Positions 61,988 to 64,000 of a DNA stretch of 64,000 nucleotides are shown piece by piece (position 1 is the stretch's first letter; every line of letters starts with the position of its first letter). The notes beneath the pieces are model-generated. The model was not told the origin of the DNA. It made no database searches and worked only from the letters and a program-made list of their open reading frames with translations. The stretch covers positions 1-64,000 of the forward strand of contig UQCR01000011.1 of assembly GCA_900539655.1 (NCBI GenBank), in the 5' to 3' direction. The position numbers and the translations under genes were made by a program. The DNA is from an uncultured Robinsoniella sp. GTDB taxonomy: Bacteria > Bacillota > Clostridia > Lachnospirales > Lachnospiraceae.

Positions 61988-64000
61988 TTAAAATTCACTG
62001 ATTTTCTCAGCTGCATACTGAAGAATTGCCGATGCGTCACTGCTGTCAGTTGCGGCATCCCGGTTTACATCTCCTGCTTCTGCCTGTTCCCGGCTCAGCT
62101 CTTTTAATTCTGCATTGTACTCCAGCAGTTCTGCGGCATCCTGAGTATCAACGATGCCGTTCAGATCCACGTCACCAAGAAGGCGGGCCTTCAGAATCTC
62201 TGCAATCAGCTTCTTCAGCTCTTCCCCGGTGGTGTCGGCATCTGCTTCCCCATCTTCATATACTGCCTGGGCTTCTGCCTTTACATCTGCCAATCCACTT
62301 ATAGTGCTTTCCACATATTTTTCGGGTTTTGCCAGAATTTCCGCTGCCTTGTCCAGGGCATTCCTGAGTTCTGTTTTATTGGCTTTTCTCACAAGTCCGG
62401 TCATAGACTCTGCAAGAAGGTTGTAGGCATCACTGATTTCCTGTTCACTTGCCTGTGTGTTATCACGTACTGCTTTTGCACGATCCAGTGCTTCCTTTAA
62501 GCGCTGCACACTGGATGGTGTATATTGCTCTTCATTTTTAATCAGTTTTTCTGCTGTCTGAATCAGGATATCCAGTCTTGTGCTGTCCTGTTCTGCCAGA
62601 AGGCATGTTACGGCAGTCAGAAGGTTTGTTGTAGCTGAATTTATGGTTCCCTGGTCTGCCGCAATGTTTTCATACACCAGTCTGGCTTCTGCAAGCGCTG
62701 TTTTCACTGCTTCTACACTTTCAACCGTATACTTTTCCAGGTTCTGCGTATCATCCAGAATCGCTTCTGTTCCTTTTATTGCAGCTTCCAGTCCTACTTT
62801 CTGCGTGCTGTTCTCCAGCAAATTACACGCGGTAATCAGGGAAATAAAAGCTTCATCTGCCTGTTCCTGGGTTAGATCTGATTCCAGTAATGCTTTTGCA
62901 GCATCTAAAGATTTCTGCACAGCCGCCCAGCTTTCCTTCGTATAGCTTCCCTTTTCTGCCTGCTCCGCTGCCATCTTCTCTGCCATGGCAATTGCAAGTT
63001 CCAGGCTTGTGGTGTCAACACCTTCCGTTTCCTGGGTAACTTCTTTTAATATCCACTGCTGTCTGTCCCCATATTCATAATTCCATAATTGTACATTTCC
63101 ACCATCTTCCGGAGAGACTGCTGCTTCGTCTATACAGAATCCGCTGTTTCCTTTGGAATGAATAGAATAGTATCCGCCCCCTGTGGGTTCCAGCTTCCAA
63201 TGGCGATTGTCCGCACCATCTCCGTACTCCCACAGCAAAAGATTTGATCCATTTTGATAGTTTCCGCCATCAATATCAATGCATAAATCTGTATTGGCTG
63301 CCGGACTGATTTTATAACTGTCTCCTACCGGTGTAAAAATCCATTTTTGATTTTCTGCTGTATCGTCTTTAGACGCTATCTGTACATTTCCATTATTTTC
63401 TGCATCCGTGGCATATGCCAGTACAAAATCCGGATTGTTTCTCAACTGTAACTGATAAGCCTTTCCTTCCTCTGGTTCAATTGATTCTGGAATCTCTGTG
63501 TTCTTTATGATCTTCACTGCAGCAATTTTATCGTTCCATGCCCCCAAATCACTGGCATCCTGATCCAGCACGCCATACGCTCCAGCAGGCTCTCCTTCGT
63601 CATATATATAGGCTGTGTAGCCTTCCGGAATCTGAATGGAAGACGTTGTGTCAGTAGTCACGCCAGCAGCCTGTAAATCAGCGGCATTGTAGACTCCAGG
63701 CACAAGAGAAGCTGCCGTTCCTTTAAAATCATTTTCGGACCATAAAGTAACTCCCTGAATATCCGGAATCGTTTCATTAAATACAATTTTTACTGCCCTT
63801 CCATTGGCATCAATAGAATCCTGCGTCTCCGGCAATGTGATATGAAATCCCGCTTCATCCTGGGTATATGCAAGCGGTGTCTCCGTTCCATCCGCCATAT
63901 ATACTCCTAAAACTGCTGATACATCTAAAACATTATTTTTTAAAGTTTTAATATCCAAGATTTTGTTATCCGGATTACCAAGGGCAATCGCGTACAGGGT
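61988..64000 (-). CDS. C-terminal part of a secreted multimodular fucosidase-type protein with dockerin
   Basis: The open frame runs off the right edge; only the last 670 codons are visible, and codons 63959-64000 continue in frame. Modules in order: (about residues 1-80) a GH29-style C-terminal beta domain, TLYAIALGNPDNKILDIKTL then GFHITLPE; (82-165) a beta/gamma-crystallin-like pair, VTLWSENDFKGTAASLVPG and YTAYIYDEGEPAG; (178-320) a ricin-B lectin fold with DLCIDIDGGNYQNGSNLLLW and QxW repeats; (330-600) three to four FIVAR helical repeats; (606-670) a type I dockerin, GDVDLNGIVDTQDAAELLEY and GDVNRDAATDSSDASAILQY. An exported alpha-L-fucosidase that binds host or plant glycan and docks on a cohesin is likely. 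Confidence 0.78.
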   Translation of the reverse strand, partial: TLYAIALGNPDNKILDIKTLKNNVLDVSAVLGVYMADGTETPLAYTQDEAGFHITLPETQDSIDANGRAVKIVFNETIPDIQGVTLWSENDFKGTAASLVPGVYNAADLQAAGVTTDTTSSIQIPEGYTAYIYDEGEPAGAYGVLDQDASDLGAWNDKIAAVKIIKNTEIPESIEPEEGKAYQLQLRNNPDFVLAYATDAENNGNVQIASKDDTAENQKWIFTPVGDSYKISPAANTDLCIDIDGGNYQNGSNLLLWEYGDGADNRHWKLEPTGGGYYSIHSKGNSGFCIDEAAVSPEDGGNVQLWNYEYGDRQQWILKEVTQETEGVDTTSLELAIAMAEKMAAEQAEKGSYTKESWAAVQKSLDAAKALLESDLTQEQADEAFISLITACNLLENSTQKVGLEAAIKGTEAILDDTQNLEKYTVESVEAVKTALAEARLVYENIAADQGTINSATTNLLTAVTCLLAEQDSTRLDILIQTAEKLIKNEEQYTPSSVQRLKEALDRAKAVRDNTQASEQEISDAYNLLAESMTGLVRKANKTELRNALDKAAEILAKPEKYVESTISGLADVKAEAQAVYEDGEADADTTGEELKKLIAEILKARLLGDVDLNGIVDTQDAAELLEYNAELKELSREQAEAGDVNRDAATDSSDASAILQYAAEKISEF

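Overview
The window looks like a chromosomal segment of a gut-type Firmicute, most likely a Lachnospiraceae relative (Clostridia). The grounds are moderately low GC, AGGAGG-type ribosome sites, several probable TTG starts, two CUT1 sugar ABC transporters without their own ATPase, YesM/YesN- and LytTR-type regulators, BspA-like repeats and a dockerin. Genus is not resolved. I found no tRNA, rRNA, CRISPR array, integrase or intact insertion sequence.

Layout. (1) 1-1815: a structured inverted-repeat element, AT-rich spacer and a membrane protein. (2) 1842-5331: a fibronectin-like remnant, a three-gene flavoprotein operon (flavodoxin, nitroreductase, FMN reductase) with a divergent MerR regulator, and a pair of 4Fe-4S proteins. 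The flavoprotein promoter has the 19-bp spacer and central palindrome typical of MerR control. (3) 5430-26228, all minus strand: a plant-glycan utilisation locus. YesM/YesN-type sensor and regulator come first, then binding protein, two permeases, nucleoside-hydrolase-like protein, GH3, a secreted esterase-like protein, two GH78-type rhamnosidases, GH43 and a DUF5060-type hydrolase. The enzyme set points to a rhamnose- and pentose-rich substrate such as pectic side chains or plant glycosides. (4) 26399-32981: acetyltransferase with divergent LysR, a mosaic of gene remnants, a GGDEF/EAL protein split by an in-frame TAA, and a GntR-like regulator. (5) 33177-48363: the most unusual part. A LytTR regulator is followed by a 230-aa tandem beta-domain protein, then 1111-aa and 3376-aa proteins coupled by TAATG. 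Neither giant has a signal peptide. The larger has a glycosyltransferase-like N-terminus, a very long beta-rich middle and an internal LysM-like segment. (6) 48873-58674: a second sugar locus with AraC, GH29 fucosidase, GH127-type arabinofuranosidase, LacI, amidohydrolase and a CUT1 transporter. (7) 58911-64000: AraC, a QueG-like Fe-S protein, a LysR gene with an amber codon in its HTH, and the C-terminal part of a secreted multimodular fucosidase-type protein.

Themes: dense carbohydrate metabolism with local regulators; a family of long palindromic repeats in intergenic and leader positions (three copies); regulatory genes interrupted by single nonsense codons; and a giant-protein operon with no assignable function. 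Product names come from reading motifs by eye; no database search was run.
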